Shown here one piece after another: positions 38,817-50,961 of a stretch of DNA of 64,000 nt. The notes beneath the pieces are model-generated. The model worked only from the letters and a program-made list of their open reading frames with translations. It was not told the origin of the DNA and did not search any database. Position numbers and translations under genes: made by a program. This DNA is from Xiphias gladius (taxonomy: Eukaryota > Chordata > Actinopteri > Istiophoriformes > Xiphiidae): contig NC_053422.1 of NCBI RefSeq assembly GCF_016859285.1, positions 24,058,001 through 24,122,000 of the forward strand, written 5' to 3'. Positions within the stretch are counted from its first letter, which is position 1, and each line of letters begins with the position of its first letter.

Positions 38817-40119
38817 CATATGTACAGTAGGTCAGTCATTTCTTTTGTTCAGACTTTACACCTTTTGCTCCAGAGAATTCTGGCTTCATAAATTCAGCTC
38901 ACATGCTGTCATGAAGAAAGGCAAGAGAGGCTTCCACCCCCAGATAAGGAGCTGTCACCAAGCAAAGAATTGCTGAACACTGTTGTGGATGATCAATCAA
39001 ACTGCTTTACAATTGTGCAATTTAAGGTTTTGACGTTAAATAGTCCTCATAATTACACTGTGCATGAGTTTATGGAATACTGTTGGTGAACTACTGAATT
39101 GTGAAATATTTTATGCATAACATTTGAAATTCACTGCTTTTGAATTTTAAAGTCAGATATTTTGAAATTCAGTTGAATATCAGCTATCTTTTGTACAGAT
39201 TTCAAGATGTTTATGTAATATAATAATAAACAGAATTGCCATATTCGTAGTCATAATGTGTGCGTGCGTGTGCTTTTTTAGTGTATGTGTGTGTGTGTGT
39301 GTTAGTGGTTGAGACAACTCAAAAAGGGACAGGGTTCATTAGTTCATCAGAGTTAAGCCATTCCCATAGAAATGCATGGAAACTCATGGTCATCAAGCTA
39401 CATTTTTCATCTTTTTTCCCCAAAAGTGTATTGGAAAACTTTTTTTTCTCACTTCAGTCTATCTGGTCATTAAGTGTGTGTGTGTGTGTGTGTGTATTGA
39501 GCGTACGGGAGCAAGAGAGCTTCAACCCCTCAGCTCGTCCTGGTGCCAGCAGCCAGATTGTATTAATGGCATAAATGAATCGAGCCCAGGAACCTTCGAG
39601 GGCGTGTTAGTGTCAGCAATGTTTCCAGAGGAAGAATATTCCCTGAACCCCGGGTGACTTTGGAATAAATGACATAAGAGCCCTTTGTTTTCAATCATCA
39701 GCAATACAGTAGAGCCACCTGCATTCCAATGTTTCTAGCTACTGGCTGACGTTAATTGGCTGTCAAAATACGGTGTTGACTGTTGGACCTGGTTGTCACA
39801 AAGCAGTGTTTAATGTAATGTGCCATGCTGGAGGAAACTGAGTCAACTCAGATTTACATGAAGTGCAGGTTCAGTATCGACCTGCAGGACTACATTTTTC
39901 AAATGAGATATCATTGACCGGTAACTAAAAGTAAAAATTTACAGTTCTGGAAACTGGTTTGAACTGACATCAGAAAAAAAATATGTAATTTAAAGTTTCC
40001 ATTTTCTTGCTAAGAGTTAGTTGAGAAGATTAATACCACTCTTGTCTGTTCACTATGAAGCTACAGCTAGCAGCAGGTTAGCTTATTTGAGCTAACTTAG
40101 GGATGACAAGACTCTTGCA

Positions 40120-40400
40120 GGGCAAACCAGTGGAGACTCCAGGATGCCACCACTTCCTGTCGGGAAATAGGTCCAGCTGTAATCCTCCATAAATCCACAA
40201 ATTCAGGTTTTAACACTTTGGATTTTGAATAATTTAAACCAAAACAGATATAATGTCTTAATTAGTGAGCTTTAGTGGTGCTGGTAGGTGATTTTTTTAC
40301 CTTTGGAAAGAACCAGGGTAGCTGTTTCCACCTGTTTACACTAAGCTAGGCTAACCAGCTGCTGGTTCCAGCTTCATTTTGAACAGATGTGAGAGTCTCT
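40120..40400. repeat. dispersed-repeat-like segment (also in the other units)
   Basis: Contains GTGGAGACTCCAGGATGCCA, GTGAGCTTTAGTGGTGCTGG and TTTACACTAAGCTAGGCTAA, which I associate with an abundant interspersed repeat of perciform fishes; its class is uncertain. Copies lie at about 48,450-48,730, 51,690-51,985 and 59,780-60,070, and a diverged relative lies outside the array at 62,265-62,375. Confidence 0.5.
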
Positions 40401-41689
40401 AAGCAAGAAGGGCAATAAGTTTTTCCCAAAAATATCAAAATATTCCTTTTAACATTTGAAAGTCTGTGTAACTAGGGCACCAAAATGAAAGCTGAGCTAA
40501 AGCTTGTAGTCATAACTGCTACCTGCATCAATTTATGAAGTCTGGACATAAATATTATTTAGACCACAGTTTTACAAAGGGCTATGTGTTAGACTATTTT
40601 TGAGGAGGTGGTGCATTTATGCTCAGATAAGCCAGTCATCTGCTGGCTGTAACTTCATATTTAGCATACAGACATGAGATTGGTATTAATCTTCTCATCT
40701 CACTCTCAACGAGAACGTGAACAAGCTGATTTTCCCAGAAAGTTGAGCTCCTCCTTAAAATACAACAAAGTAGCTGACCTGAGTTTTAACTGCTGTCAGG
40801 GTGTTGGGTGCACATGTAAATGTCTTTATTTTTATTCAGACTAAATGTCTCGCAAAACAATCTGCATGGTGCGGCTTGTGGTGTTAAAATGGTGGTTATC
40901 TGTAAACTGTCAGTCTGGTTGTTATATGGCTGCCCAGCACCTCTCTCACCAGTTGTTCTTCTAACTTGCACCACTTGTGGCTTTGCATTGAAACTCTAGT
41001 CTGAAATGTTGATTGTTTTAACCAAAAAAGTATTTTGTAAGAACAAACTGGCCAACAGCTGCATTGCTACGACAAATGGGGGCTTACTATCGGGAATTAT
41101 CTCGGGGGATAGGTTGACCACTGACATATTAGCTTAAACTTTCCTCTAGAGTAGTAGTAGTAGTGTGTGCTTATGTTTAGAGCTGACAGACTTGTGCCCA
41201 ATTGTGAATGATTTTACTATGATTGGTCATAATCTCTCTCTCTCTGTTGAGAGGAAAAGAGATATAATCCAGTTGTTTCTTGGCAGAATCACAAGTCCAT
41301 ATTATGTCCCAAAAATATATTTTTATTGCGGGATAGGCAAAAAAAAATTCAGCCTTTTTGTAATCTAATTTTTTTAACAGTTCACAGCTCTCTTCATGAG
41401 TGAAATAAACACCACAATTAGTTTGAATATATTGAATCATTCATGCTGAAATTAGCATGATTTCAAGGTGTTTAATGACCTTATATATAAATAACTAAGT
41501 ATTATGTATTTAGGTAGGAATGGCTGTCCATAACAAAATCCACTGTCCTTCAAATGTTTCCTTGCTGAACCAATTAAGATGTCTATTGATTCCAAAATAA
41601 ATGCTTTTTGTACTTTGCAGCCTCAGATTTGTTGGATTTCTGAACTGCCTTCACTGTCACAGCTGCCTCAGTGATTTGATTGTGGGTAA

Positions 41690-41905
41690 TTCAATTCAAT
41701 TCAATTCAATTCAATTTTATTTCTATAGCGCCAAATCATAACAGAGATTATCTCAGGGCACTTTTCATATAGAGCAGGTCTAGACCGTACTCTTTATAGT
41801 TATATTTACAGAGACCCAACATTGCCCCATGAGCAAGCAATTGGCGACAGCAGCCAGTAAAAATTCCCTTTTAACAGGTAGAAACCTTGAACAGAACTAC
41901 TGTAC
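41690..41905 (+). repeat. (AATTC)n plus LINE-tail-like repeat
   Basis: AATTC repeats precede TTTTATTTCTATAGCGCCAA, GAGCAGGTCTAGACCGTACT, GAGCAAGCAATTGGCGACAG and AAACCTTGAACAGAAC. Same family as the repeat at 35,030-35,225 and in the same orientation, so each unit holds two direct copies about 6.7 kb apart. Other copies: 50,058-50,275, 52,986-53,200 and 61,379-61,590. Confidence 0.75.
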
Positions 41906-42321
41906 TAATACAATAATGTAAAAAGAATCCAGTTCAAAAAGTCTTGTATTCAACGTCCTTCAAAATAGTCACAAAAAATATACTTAAGTTAAAAATGTAA
42001 CAGTATATGTCATCCAAATCGTGACGAGATAAATTTTGAGATGATTAATGTGGTAGGAAAGAGGAAAAAATTATACATTCATTTGTCAAACTTTTATCCA
42101 ATCTGTGCTTTTTTTATTTTTATTTTTAAATTTGGTCTCTCTGGGCCTCAAAGACTGATTAAAATGAAACCACCTGAGACGTTTAGAAGGGAAATCTCTT
42201 TTGATGCAACTGCTAACAGCTCATAGACATCTGAAACTTGATAAGGGGTTCAGTGTTTTTTGAGGTGTCAAAAAGCAAGTGGGTTGGGAACCACTGGTTT
42301 AGTTTATTGTACTTTGTAAGC

Positions 42322-42639
42322 CTATCGTGTCATTTTTAATTTGATATCATCTGGCCTCTTCTTCAGATATGTCTGGTGTCTGCCCAGTGGAGGAGGAGAC
42401 CAGACAGAGTTGCATCCACAAAGCTCCATCTCATACCAGATGAACTGCTTCCATAAGACATTATTCGGCCTTACCAGGGGTCGACAGGTCTCCACCCACC
42501 TGTGGGCCTCCAGGAGAGTCACACCACGGTGCTCCATCAGATAGGCCATGCACAGGGTGCTGGAGCAGCTCGCACAGGCGCTGCAATTCACAAATGTGCA
42601 GCCTCTGTGCTGTATTTTATCTGTCATTGGCCTCTCTGT
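42322..42639 (-). pseudogene. DUSP14/18-like phosphatase relic, unit 1
   Basis: About 100 residues stay open to a TAG stop. The protein resembles the C-terminal half of the atypical dual-specificity phosphatases DUSP14/18/21: TDKIQHRGCTFV, then the active-site loop NCSACASCSSTLCMAYLM, LLEAHRWVETCRPLVRPN, WKQFIWYEMELCG, and a TYLKKRP-like tail. In the family the loop is HCxxGxSRS. Here the catalytic Cys is kept, but His is Asn, the Gly is Cys and the phosphate-binding Arg is Cys (CGC to TGC), so activity is not expected. The N-terminal half, which would carry the substrate-recognition region and general-acid Asp, is absent: similarity ends at the unit border (42,628/42,629). It is a truncated intronless relic. 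Confidence 0.7.
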
Positions 42640-43681
42640 CATCAGTATGACTTGTTTTATGGATAGTCCTTCTGAGTTTATTCCCTTATTTTTTGCTTAA
42701 TTTCCAAGTTTTTGTGTAAAAAATTTAGCAAATTTGATTTTAAGTACTTTGTAAATACATTTTGGTAATATTATTATTTAAACAATTATTTGAAAAAAAT
42801 ATATAAAAATGAAAAATTAAGAAATTAGGAGAGCACAGGAGTGATCAAGAAACATGTCGGACACATTGCAGGGGAAAAGCAATACAAATTTACCAGCTTA
42901 AAATAAGAATGTAAGACAGCTTCAGTGCTTGGTAATCAAAACAAGATAAACATCGAGACGTGATTATGTCATGTCTTGTCAATGGGAAAATTTGACGTGA
43001 TGTTGTTAAAGAAAAGGTTTCATAGTAACTAAGAAATGCAGATTAGTCCTCTGCAGGGACATGAATTTCATAGCAAATTGAATGGAACTTAGGTAAGAGG
43101 TAGTAGTAGCCTGATGGTTAGACCGAAGTGTAATCTTTTAAGGTATCTCATCCTTCCAAAACACACAAACACATTTGAAAGTAACCATTTTAAGTTATTT
43201 CATGTAGAATTCTTTAAAGGATTAAAGAATTGTGTAGTTGTGATAATTTGCTGCAAATATTGAGTCGAAGTGTAAATGACTGGGTTTTTTTGAATCACAT
43301 GAGGCCAAGTGTGAATGGTTGTTAAGAAGGGATCATAACAAAAGTAATCTCAGGGCTCTTTTCATATGGAGCAGGTCTAACCCGTACCCTTTACAATATT
43401 ATTCAGAGAGACCCAACATTCCCCCATGAGCAAGCACTTGGCGACAGTGGCGAGGAAAAATTCCCTCATAACGGGAAGAAACCTTGAGCAGAACCAGACT
43501 CTGGGTGGCTGGCCATCTGCCTTGACCGGTTGGGTTGGAGAGAAAGAGAGGAGGGGAAGAGAAAAAGAGAGAGAGAGAGAGGGATAATGCCATCCGTTCA
43601 TCCCTTCCCAGGAGATTTAACAACCATTCACACTTGGCCTCCTCCAAAAAGTATGACTGATATGAATATGACATCCAGCAT

Positions 43682-46600
43682 TTATTTATTGACTTTTTTC
43701 AGTCGTAAAATGGTCCTTATTGCCCTGCCAAAGAATTTTCGGACTCTCTTCAGCGGGCTCTTCTTGACTTTAGCAGGCAGACTTTCATCGGGTGACCCGC
43801 CACTGGCCGATGCATCCTCAGCTGGACCGGTTGCACCTTGGCTAACAGTTGGTTCCTTTATAGCCGAGCCAGTAGTGTCTATTCCTGCAGCAGCTTCTGC
43901 TCCTTCAGAAGACTGAGGCATGTTTTTAATGCCATCACAGGAGCCAGGAAGGACTGAGCCTGCGTCTGTATGATGAGGTATGGCCGAAGGCTCTTCCTCT
44001 TTGGGCTCTTCCTCAGCCGCACATTCAAGAAATAGGTCCATGTTGTCCATTGGTAAGATCCTCATTTTCGCTAAAGAATCTTCAACACTGAATAAAACAT
44101 GACAATAAATGAATGGATCACTCAATCAATAAACAAATCTGTCAATTAATCCAATCATGTATCTATCCAACCCTACTGAAAACAAAACACAGGCACTCAC
44201 TAAAAGCTGGTGTCTATTTCATCTTCCAGATGGACCATTGTTACAAAGGGGTGATCGAGAGCCTTCCCCGGAGTGATTCTCTTCTCTGGGTCTGTATCTA
44301 GAAGGCATGTCAGCAGGCTGACAAAGGCTCTCTGATCCTCCAGCTCAATGGAATCCCGTGTGTCTGGGTTGTGCTGATTGAAAACAAAGTAGGTGACAGT
44401 TCAGTTTTAACTGCTTCCTGTCTCTCAGTGACAGAGGATATTGGTATTAATTCATTGTGTAGTCATGAAATGGACCACTTACTGTTATCAGGTCATCCAG
44501 ACTTCTGATTGTTGTGTCCCATGTTTTCGCTCAATTCCAGTGTCAAGCTGGTATTCCCTTGGGGTCTACAGGAACAAAACATGCAGGTCAGATACTTCTT
44601 CCTGAATGTGTTAAATATTATAAAAGAGTTGTTGCCTAACTGGGAGATGTAAAATTGTGAACTGCTGAGCAAGGTTAAAATACCTTCATCCACCATCTTG
44701 GGCTGTCCAAGTGCTTTTCCACCTTGAAAAATTTTGTGTGCATTTCCCAGCACAGAGAAGGTGGTCAGCTGGCTGGCCCAGGACGTCTACAATGCCCCTC
44801 ATCTGGAGAGAGAACATAAAGAATCACATCAGCCAACATCCTACAACAAGCCCCTCTCGGTTTGGACATGTATCTGGGGCACAATGTAACAGTCTTTGCA
44901 TTTGAATCTAGATCGGTTTGGTTACTTACTGACTGGTACTCGCAGTCTATCGCAAACAGGTGTTTGCAGAGGTACAAGACCCCGAGCACACAGCCTAGAC
45001 TCCAAGCGTCTATGGCCTCGGAGAAGGGGAGGCCCAGGGTGACTTCAGGTGCCCTGTGTGTATCGTACAAGAGTCACAAGAGCTATTAAGTACACTGTCA
45101 AATTCAGCATATGTACTGACGACTGACACAGCCTCTGCTGGATCATTTACAGCATAAACACACAATTGCAAACATGTTAAAAGATGAGCTTTGCAAATTG
45201 AACCTACCTGTAACCCAGAGGCTGAATTGTCTTCCCAAATACCTCTTCTCGGACACCGAACGACACGCCAAAAATCTATTAGTTTTATTCTGAAGGGCTC
45301 ACTCAGATGGTTTGCCAGCATTATATTGTCTGGCTTCAGGTCTGAGTGAACCACACCAATGCCCTTCAGAGCATCCAAGGCCATCAGCAACTGCAGAGAC
45401 AAAGGACACAATGTAGACGGTTAAAGTTACCATTGACCAGGGTGCAGGCTTAAACAGATCAAGAAGAAATACAGTTATGTTACTTCAGTATGTAACTTCT
45501 TTCCCAGCTGGCTGAGTATCTTGCCGTTACTTGTTGATAGATTGATCAAAGCCACAGTCTTTACCTGGTGGGTTATTGGCCGTATCTCATGGAGAGAGAG
45601 TGTGGCCCCTTGCTGTTCGCTGAGCAGTTGTAAAAGACTCCTGTCCAGCATTTCAAACACTAGACAGGTATGTCCTTTGTGTTGAAACTGCTCAAAGAAA
45701 TGAACCACATTTTTCATGGCTGGGTCAAGCACGCTCACTGCTTCAAGCATTTTGATCTGTGGGGAAAATAGGAAAAATGACATAGGTACTTAGCATTCTA
45801 GATGAAGTTCATTTAATAAGCAAAACATAAGCAAGAAAACATGAAAAACCTAATTATCAAAACGCATTAAATAAATTACCTCTCTTTTAGCGGTCTTTTC
45901 GGTTTTCAGGATCTTGAGGGCCACGTCCTGTGCTGTGATTAAATTCACAGCTTTAGCAACTTTGCCAAAGCACCCTTCGCCGCTGAATTCTTTTAATGAG
46001 GTAGCGACTTGTGCTGCTGCACAGTGTGTCGCTTATTTGCACCTCAGAGCTCTCTGATTTCTTCTTCTCATCTGTTACCGCGGACAGAGAAGCAGTACAT
46101 GAGGGAGAGGAGGAGAACATGCGAAGGTTACAACATGGAGTCGGCAGGGGTCATTCAGTCAACAGAACATGCACAAATGTAGCTGAAGCCTTCAGTATAG
46201 TCATGTAAATAACATTTGGTTGTCATTCTACGACCAATTGAAGAAGAATATTACGTCCGATATACTGAAAATGGCCAATGACTTCTTCAGTGATATTCCC
46301 AAAGAATGAGAAGAGCAACATATACCGAATGAGAAAGAACGTGATCAAATGCTACACTGATCTTCAGCATTCAGATCATTTTCTCAAGAAGAAGTTACTC
46401 TGCCGTGTAAAAATGCTCATTTAAGTTTGAAGTCTTGAATTGAAAATGTTACGTACTAGGTAGGTATTATCGAAACATTTACTTAAAGTATAAAAAGTTA
46501 GAAATGTTTCAAACTCTTAACCTGCAAAGTGACCTCTAGCTTCAGAATGAAAATTAGATACTTATAGTACAAGCATCCTAAGCACTGTGCTTGAGTAAAT

Positions 46601-46710
46601 GTATTTAGTTACTTCTCATCACTGTGTGTGTGTGTGTGTGTATGTGTTGAGTCTTACTTACCAGTTTTATCTGCTGTCAAACAGCTGGCTGAATCAGAAC
46701 GTGAAGACAT
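43682..46710 (-). pseudogene. HIPK-like protein kinase, copy 2, frameshifted
   Basis: Same exon layout as copy 1: 46662-46710, 45880-46071, 45565-45756, 45208-45390, 44930-45053, 44684-44802, 44483-44565, 44201-44373 and 43682-44087, with splice sites kept. As written it has four one-base indels: an extra T in exon 2 (T-run 45,991-45,994), just before the Gly loop; an extra A in exon 4 (A-run near 45,270-45,274), right at DFG; a lost base in the A/T-run of exon 6 (44,727-44,735); and a lost base in exon 7 near 44,529. The Gly loop itself keeps GEGCFG, unlike copy 1. Exons 3, 5, 8 and 9 are intact. Most indels are in homopolymers, so sequencing error is possible, but the exon 7 loss is shared with copy 4 and is probably real. 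Confidence 0.85.
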
Positions 46711-47079
46711 TTTGCTGCAACAAATGTTTTTCCAGATGTGCTACTTCTTCAGTGTAACTTCTTCAACTAACTCTGGTCTGTGTTCTCACCTGAAGGTAAA
46801 CAGACCAGCTCTTGATGACACCACAATAGAACAAGATTCTATTCTATTAGAGGAAGATTCCATTCTAATCCTTTATCTGAAGAATGAAGGACAATCACTT
46901 GGTTTACAGACAAATTGTTCATTTCTGATTTATGCAGTTGATCACTTTCTATCCAATGTGTATTTCAAGTATAAGCATTCTAATTATAAGTCTTTTAAAG
47001 CTATGGCTGTCGCCACATTTAATGGTCTGTTTTAGCCATAGTTACCTTTGTTTACCTGTTTATAGCAGAATGCAGTAGT

Positions 47080-47124
<45 letters not shown>
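46623..47124 (+). repeat. unit 2 GT and CA microsatellites
   Basis: A (TG)9 array at 46623-46641 in kinase intron 1 and a (CA)n array at about 47090-47124 upstream of the gene start. Both are shorter than in units 1 and 4, as expected for slippage after duplication. Confidence 0.88.
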
Positions 47125-47127
<3 letters not shown>

Positions 47128-50100
47128 CATATGTACAGTAGGTCAGTCATCTTTTTGTTCAGACTTTACACCTTTTGCTCCAGAGAATTCTGGCTTCATA
47201 AATTCAGCTCACATGCTGTCATGAAGAAAGGCAAGAGAGGCTTCCACCCCAGATAAGGAGCTGTCACCAAGCAAAGAATTGCTGAACACTGTTGTGGATG
47301 ATCAATCAAACTGCTTTACAATTGTGCAATTTAAGGTTTTGACGTTAAATAGTCCTCATAATTACACTGTGCATGAGTTTATGGAATACTGTTGGTGAAC
47401 TACTGAATTGTGAAATATTTTATGCATAACATTTGAAATTCACTGCTTTTGAATTTTAAAGTCAGATATTTTGAAATTCAGTTGAATATCAGCTATCTTT
47501 TGTACAGATTTCAAGATGTTTATGTAATATAATAATAAACAGAATTGCCGTATTCGTAGTCATAATGTGTGCGTGCGTGTGCTTTTTTAGTGTATGTGTG
47601 TGTGTGTGTGTGTGTGTTGTTGAGACAACACAAAAAGGGACAGGGTTCATTCGTTCATCAGAGTTAAGCCATTCCCATAGAAATGCATGGAAACTCATGG
47701 TCATCGAGCTACATTTTTCATCTTTTTTCCCCAAAAGTGTATTGGAAAACTTTTTTTATAATTAATTCTCACTTCAGTCTATCTGGTCATTAAGTGTGTG
47801 TGTGTGTGTGTGTATTGAGCGTACGGGAGCAAGAGAGCTTCAACCCCTCAGCTCGTCCTGGTGCCAGCAGCCAGATTGTATTAATGGCATAAATGAATCG
47901 AGCCCAGGAACCTTCGAGGGCGTGTTAGTGGCAGCAATGTTTCCAGAGGGAAGAATATTCCCTGAACCCCGGGTGACTTTGGAATAAATAACACAAGAGC
48001 CCTTTGTTTTCAATCATCAGCAATACAGTAGAGCCACCTGCATTCCAATGTTTCTAGCTACTGGCTGACGTTAATTGGCTGTCAAAATACGGTGTTGACT
48101 GTTGGACCTGGTTGTCACAAAGCAGTGTTTAATGTAATGTGCCATGCTGGAGGAAACTGAGTCAACTCAGATTTACATGAAGTGCAGGTTCAGTATCGAC
48201 CTGCAGGACTACATTTTTCAAATGAGATATCATTGACCGGTAACTAAAAGTAGAAATTTACAGTTCTGGAAACTGGTTTGAACTGACATTAGAAAAAAAT
48301 ATGTAATTTAAAGTTTCCATTTTCTTGCTAAGAGTTAGTTGAGAAGATTAATACCATTCTTGTCTGTTCACTATGAAGCTACAGCTAGCAGCAGGTTAGC
48401 TTATTTGAGCTAACTTAGGGATGACAAGACTCTTGCAGGGCAAACCAGTGGAGACTCCAGGATGCCACCACTTCCTGTCGGGAAATAGGTCCAGCTGTAA
48501 TCCTCCATAAATCCACAAATTCAGGTTTTAACACTTTGGATTTTGAATAATTTAAACCAAAACAGATATAATGTCTTAATTAGTGAGCTTTAGTGGTGCT
48601 GGTAGGTGATTCTTTTTACCTTTGGAAAGAACCAGGGTAGCTGTTTCCACCTGTTTACACTAAGCTAGGCTAACCAGCTGCTGGTTCCAGCTTCATTTTG
48701 AACAGATGTGAGAGTCTCTAAGCAAGAAGGGCAATAAGCGTTTTTCCCAAAATATCAAAATATTCCTTTAAACATTTGAAAGTCTGTGTAACTAGGGCAC
48801 CAAAATGAAAGCTGAGCTAAAGCTTGTAGTCATAACTGCTACCTGCATCAATTTATGAAGTCTGGACATAAATATTATTTTAGACCACAGTTTTACAAAG
48901 GGCTATGTGTTAGACTATTTTTGAGGAGGTGGTGCATTTATGCTCAGATAAGCCAGTCATCTGCTGGCTGTAACTTCATATTTAGCATACAGACATGAGA
49001 TTGGTATTAATCTTCTCATCTCACTCTCAACGAGAACGTGAACAAGCTGATTTTCCCAGAAAGTTGAGCTCCTCCTTTAAAATACAACAAAGTAGCTGAC
49101 CTGAGTTTTAACTGCTGTCAGGGTGTTGGGTGCACATGTAAATGTCTTTATTTTTATTCAGACTAAATGTCTCGCAAAACAATCTGCATGGTGCGGCTTG
49201 TGGTGTTAAAATGGTGGTTATCTGTAAACTGTCAGTCTGGTTGTTATATGGCTGCCCAGCACCTCTCTCACCAGTTGTTCTTCTAACTTGCACCACTTGT
49301 GGCTTTGCATTGAAACTCTAGTCTGAAATGTTGATTGTTTTAACCAAAAAAGTATTTTGTAAGAACAAACTGGCCAACAGCTGCATTGCTACGACAAATG
49401 GGGGCTTACTATCGGGAATTATCTCGGGGGATAGGTTGACCACTGACATATTAGCTTAAACTTTCCTCTAGAGTAGTAGTAGTAGTGTGTGTTTATGTTT
49501 AGAGCTGACAGACTTGTGCCCAATTGTGAATGATTTTACTATGATTGGTCATAATCTATGGAAAGCTCTCTCTGTTGAGAGGAAAAGAGATATAATCCAG
49601 TTGTTTCTTGGCAGAATCACAAGTCCATATTATGTCCCAAAAATATATTTTTATTGCGGGATAGGCAAAAAAAATTCAGCCTTTTTGTAATCTAATTTTT
49701 TTAACAGTTCACAGCTCTCTTCATGAGTGAAATAAACACCACAATTAGTTTGAATATATTGAGTCATTCATGCTGAAATTAGCATGATTTCAAGGTGTTT
49801 AATGACCTTATAGATAAATAACTAAGTATTATGTATTTAGGTAGGAATGGCTGTCCATAACAAAATCCACTGTCCTTCAAATGTTTCCTTGCTGAACCAA
49901 TTAAGATGTCTATTGATTCCAAAATAAATGCTTTTTGTACTTTGCAGCCTCAGATTTGTTGGATTTCTGAACTGCCTTCACTGTCACAGCTGCCTCAGTG
50001 ATTTGACACCTGGATATAATCAGTGGTAGCAGGTGTTTTAAGATACTTAAGTAAGAGTAATTCAATTCAATTCAATTCAATTCAATTTTATTTATATAGC

Positions 50101-50461
50101 GCCAAATCATAACAGAGGTTATCTCAGGGAACTTTTCATATAGAGCAGGTCTAGACCGTACTCTTTATAGTTATATTTACAGAGACCCATCATTGCCCCA
50201 TGAGCAAGCAATTGGCGACAGCAGCCAGTAAAAACTCCCTTTTAACAGGTAGAAACCTTGAACAGAACTACTGTTCTAATACAATAATGTAAAAAGAATC
50301 CAGTTCAAAAAGTCTTGTATTCAACGTCCTTCAAAATAGTCACAAAAAATATACTTAAGTTAAAAATGTAACAGTATATGTCATCCAAATCGTCACGAGA
50401 TAAATTTTGAGATGATTAATGTGGTAGGAAAGAGGAAAAAATTATACATTCATTTTTCAAA

Positions 50462-50961
50462 NNNNNNNNNNNNNNNNNNNNNNNNNNNNNNNNNNNNNNN
50501 NNNNNNNNNNNNNNNNNNNNNNNNNNNNNNNNNNNNNNNNNNNNNNNNNNNNNNNNNNNNNNNNNNNNNNNNNNNNNNNNNNNNNNNNNNNNNNNNNNNN
50601 NNNNNNNNNNNNNNNNNNNNNNNNNNNNNNNNNNNNNNNNNNNNNNNNNNNNNNNNNNNNNNNNNNNNNNNNNNNNNNNNNNNNNNNNNNNNNNNNNNNN
50701 NNNNNNNNNNNNNNNNNNNNNNNNNNNNNNNNNNNNNNNNNNNNNNNNNNNNNNNNNNNNNNNNNNNNNNNNNNNNNNNNNNNNNNNNNNNNNNNNNNNN
50801 NNNNNNNNNNNNNNNNNNNNNNNNNNNNNNNNNNNNNNNNNNNNNNNNNNNNNNNNNNNNNNNNNNNNNNNNNNNNNNNNNNNNNNNNNNNNNNNNNNNN
50901 NNNNNNNNNNNNNNNNNNNNNNNNNNNNNNNNNNNNNNNNNNNNNNNNNNNNNNNNNNNNN
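50462..50961. other. assembly gap of exactly 500 N
   Basis: A round 500-N run is normally a placeholder for unknown length. The left flank ends at unit position equivalent to 42,090 and the right flank resumes at the equivalent of 39,336, so following the unit order about 5.6 kb is missing. That part would contain a phosphatase relic and an entire kinase copy. Confidence 0.9.

Larger units (their letters stand above)
34311..42628. repeat. tandem array unit 1 (8,318 bp)
   Basis: Starts at GGCCTCTCTGTCATCAGTAT, which recurs at 42,629 and 53,935. The unit contains, left to right: unique sequence; a LINE-tail-like repeat (35,030-35,225); the HIPK-like gene (minus); CA and GT microsatellites; a dispersed-repeat-like segment (40,120-40,400); a second LINE-tail-like repeat preceded by (AATTC)n (41,690-41,905); and the truncated phosphatase relic at the right edge. 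Aligned by eye, the copies are nearly identical apart from microsatellite length and scattered substitutions and indels. Confidence 0.95.
42629..50461. repeat. tandem array unit 2 (right end lost in gap)
   Basis: Aligns with unit 1 from its first base; 50,461 corresponds to unit 1 position 42,090. About 540 bases of the expected right end, including the phosphatase relic, are missing because the assembly gap begins here. Compared with unit 1 it carries an extra segment ACACCTGGATATAATCAGTG before the (AATTC)n repeat, shared with units 3 and 4. Confidence 0.93.

Noticed and set aside
40786-40974. Minus-strand 62-codon frame repeated in all units
   Set aside because: Short, no domain, kept only because the units are near identical.
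41177-41440. Minus-strand frame of 87 codons with close copies at 52432-52695 and 60828-61088
   Set aside because: No family recognised, disrupted in unit 2, and conservation is no stronger than that of surrounding non-coding unit sequence.
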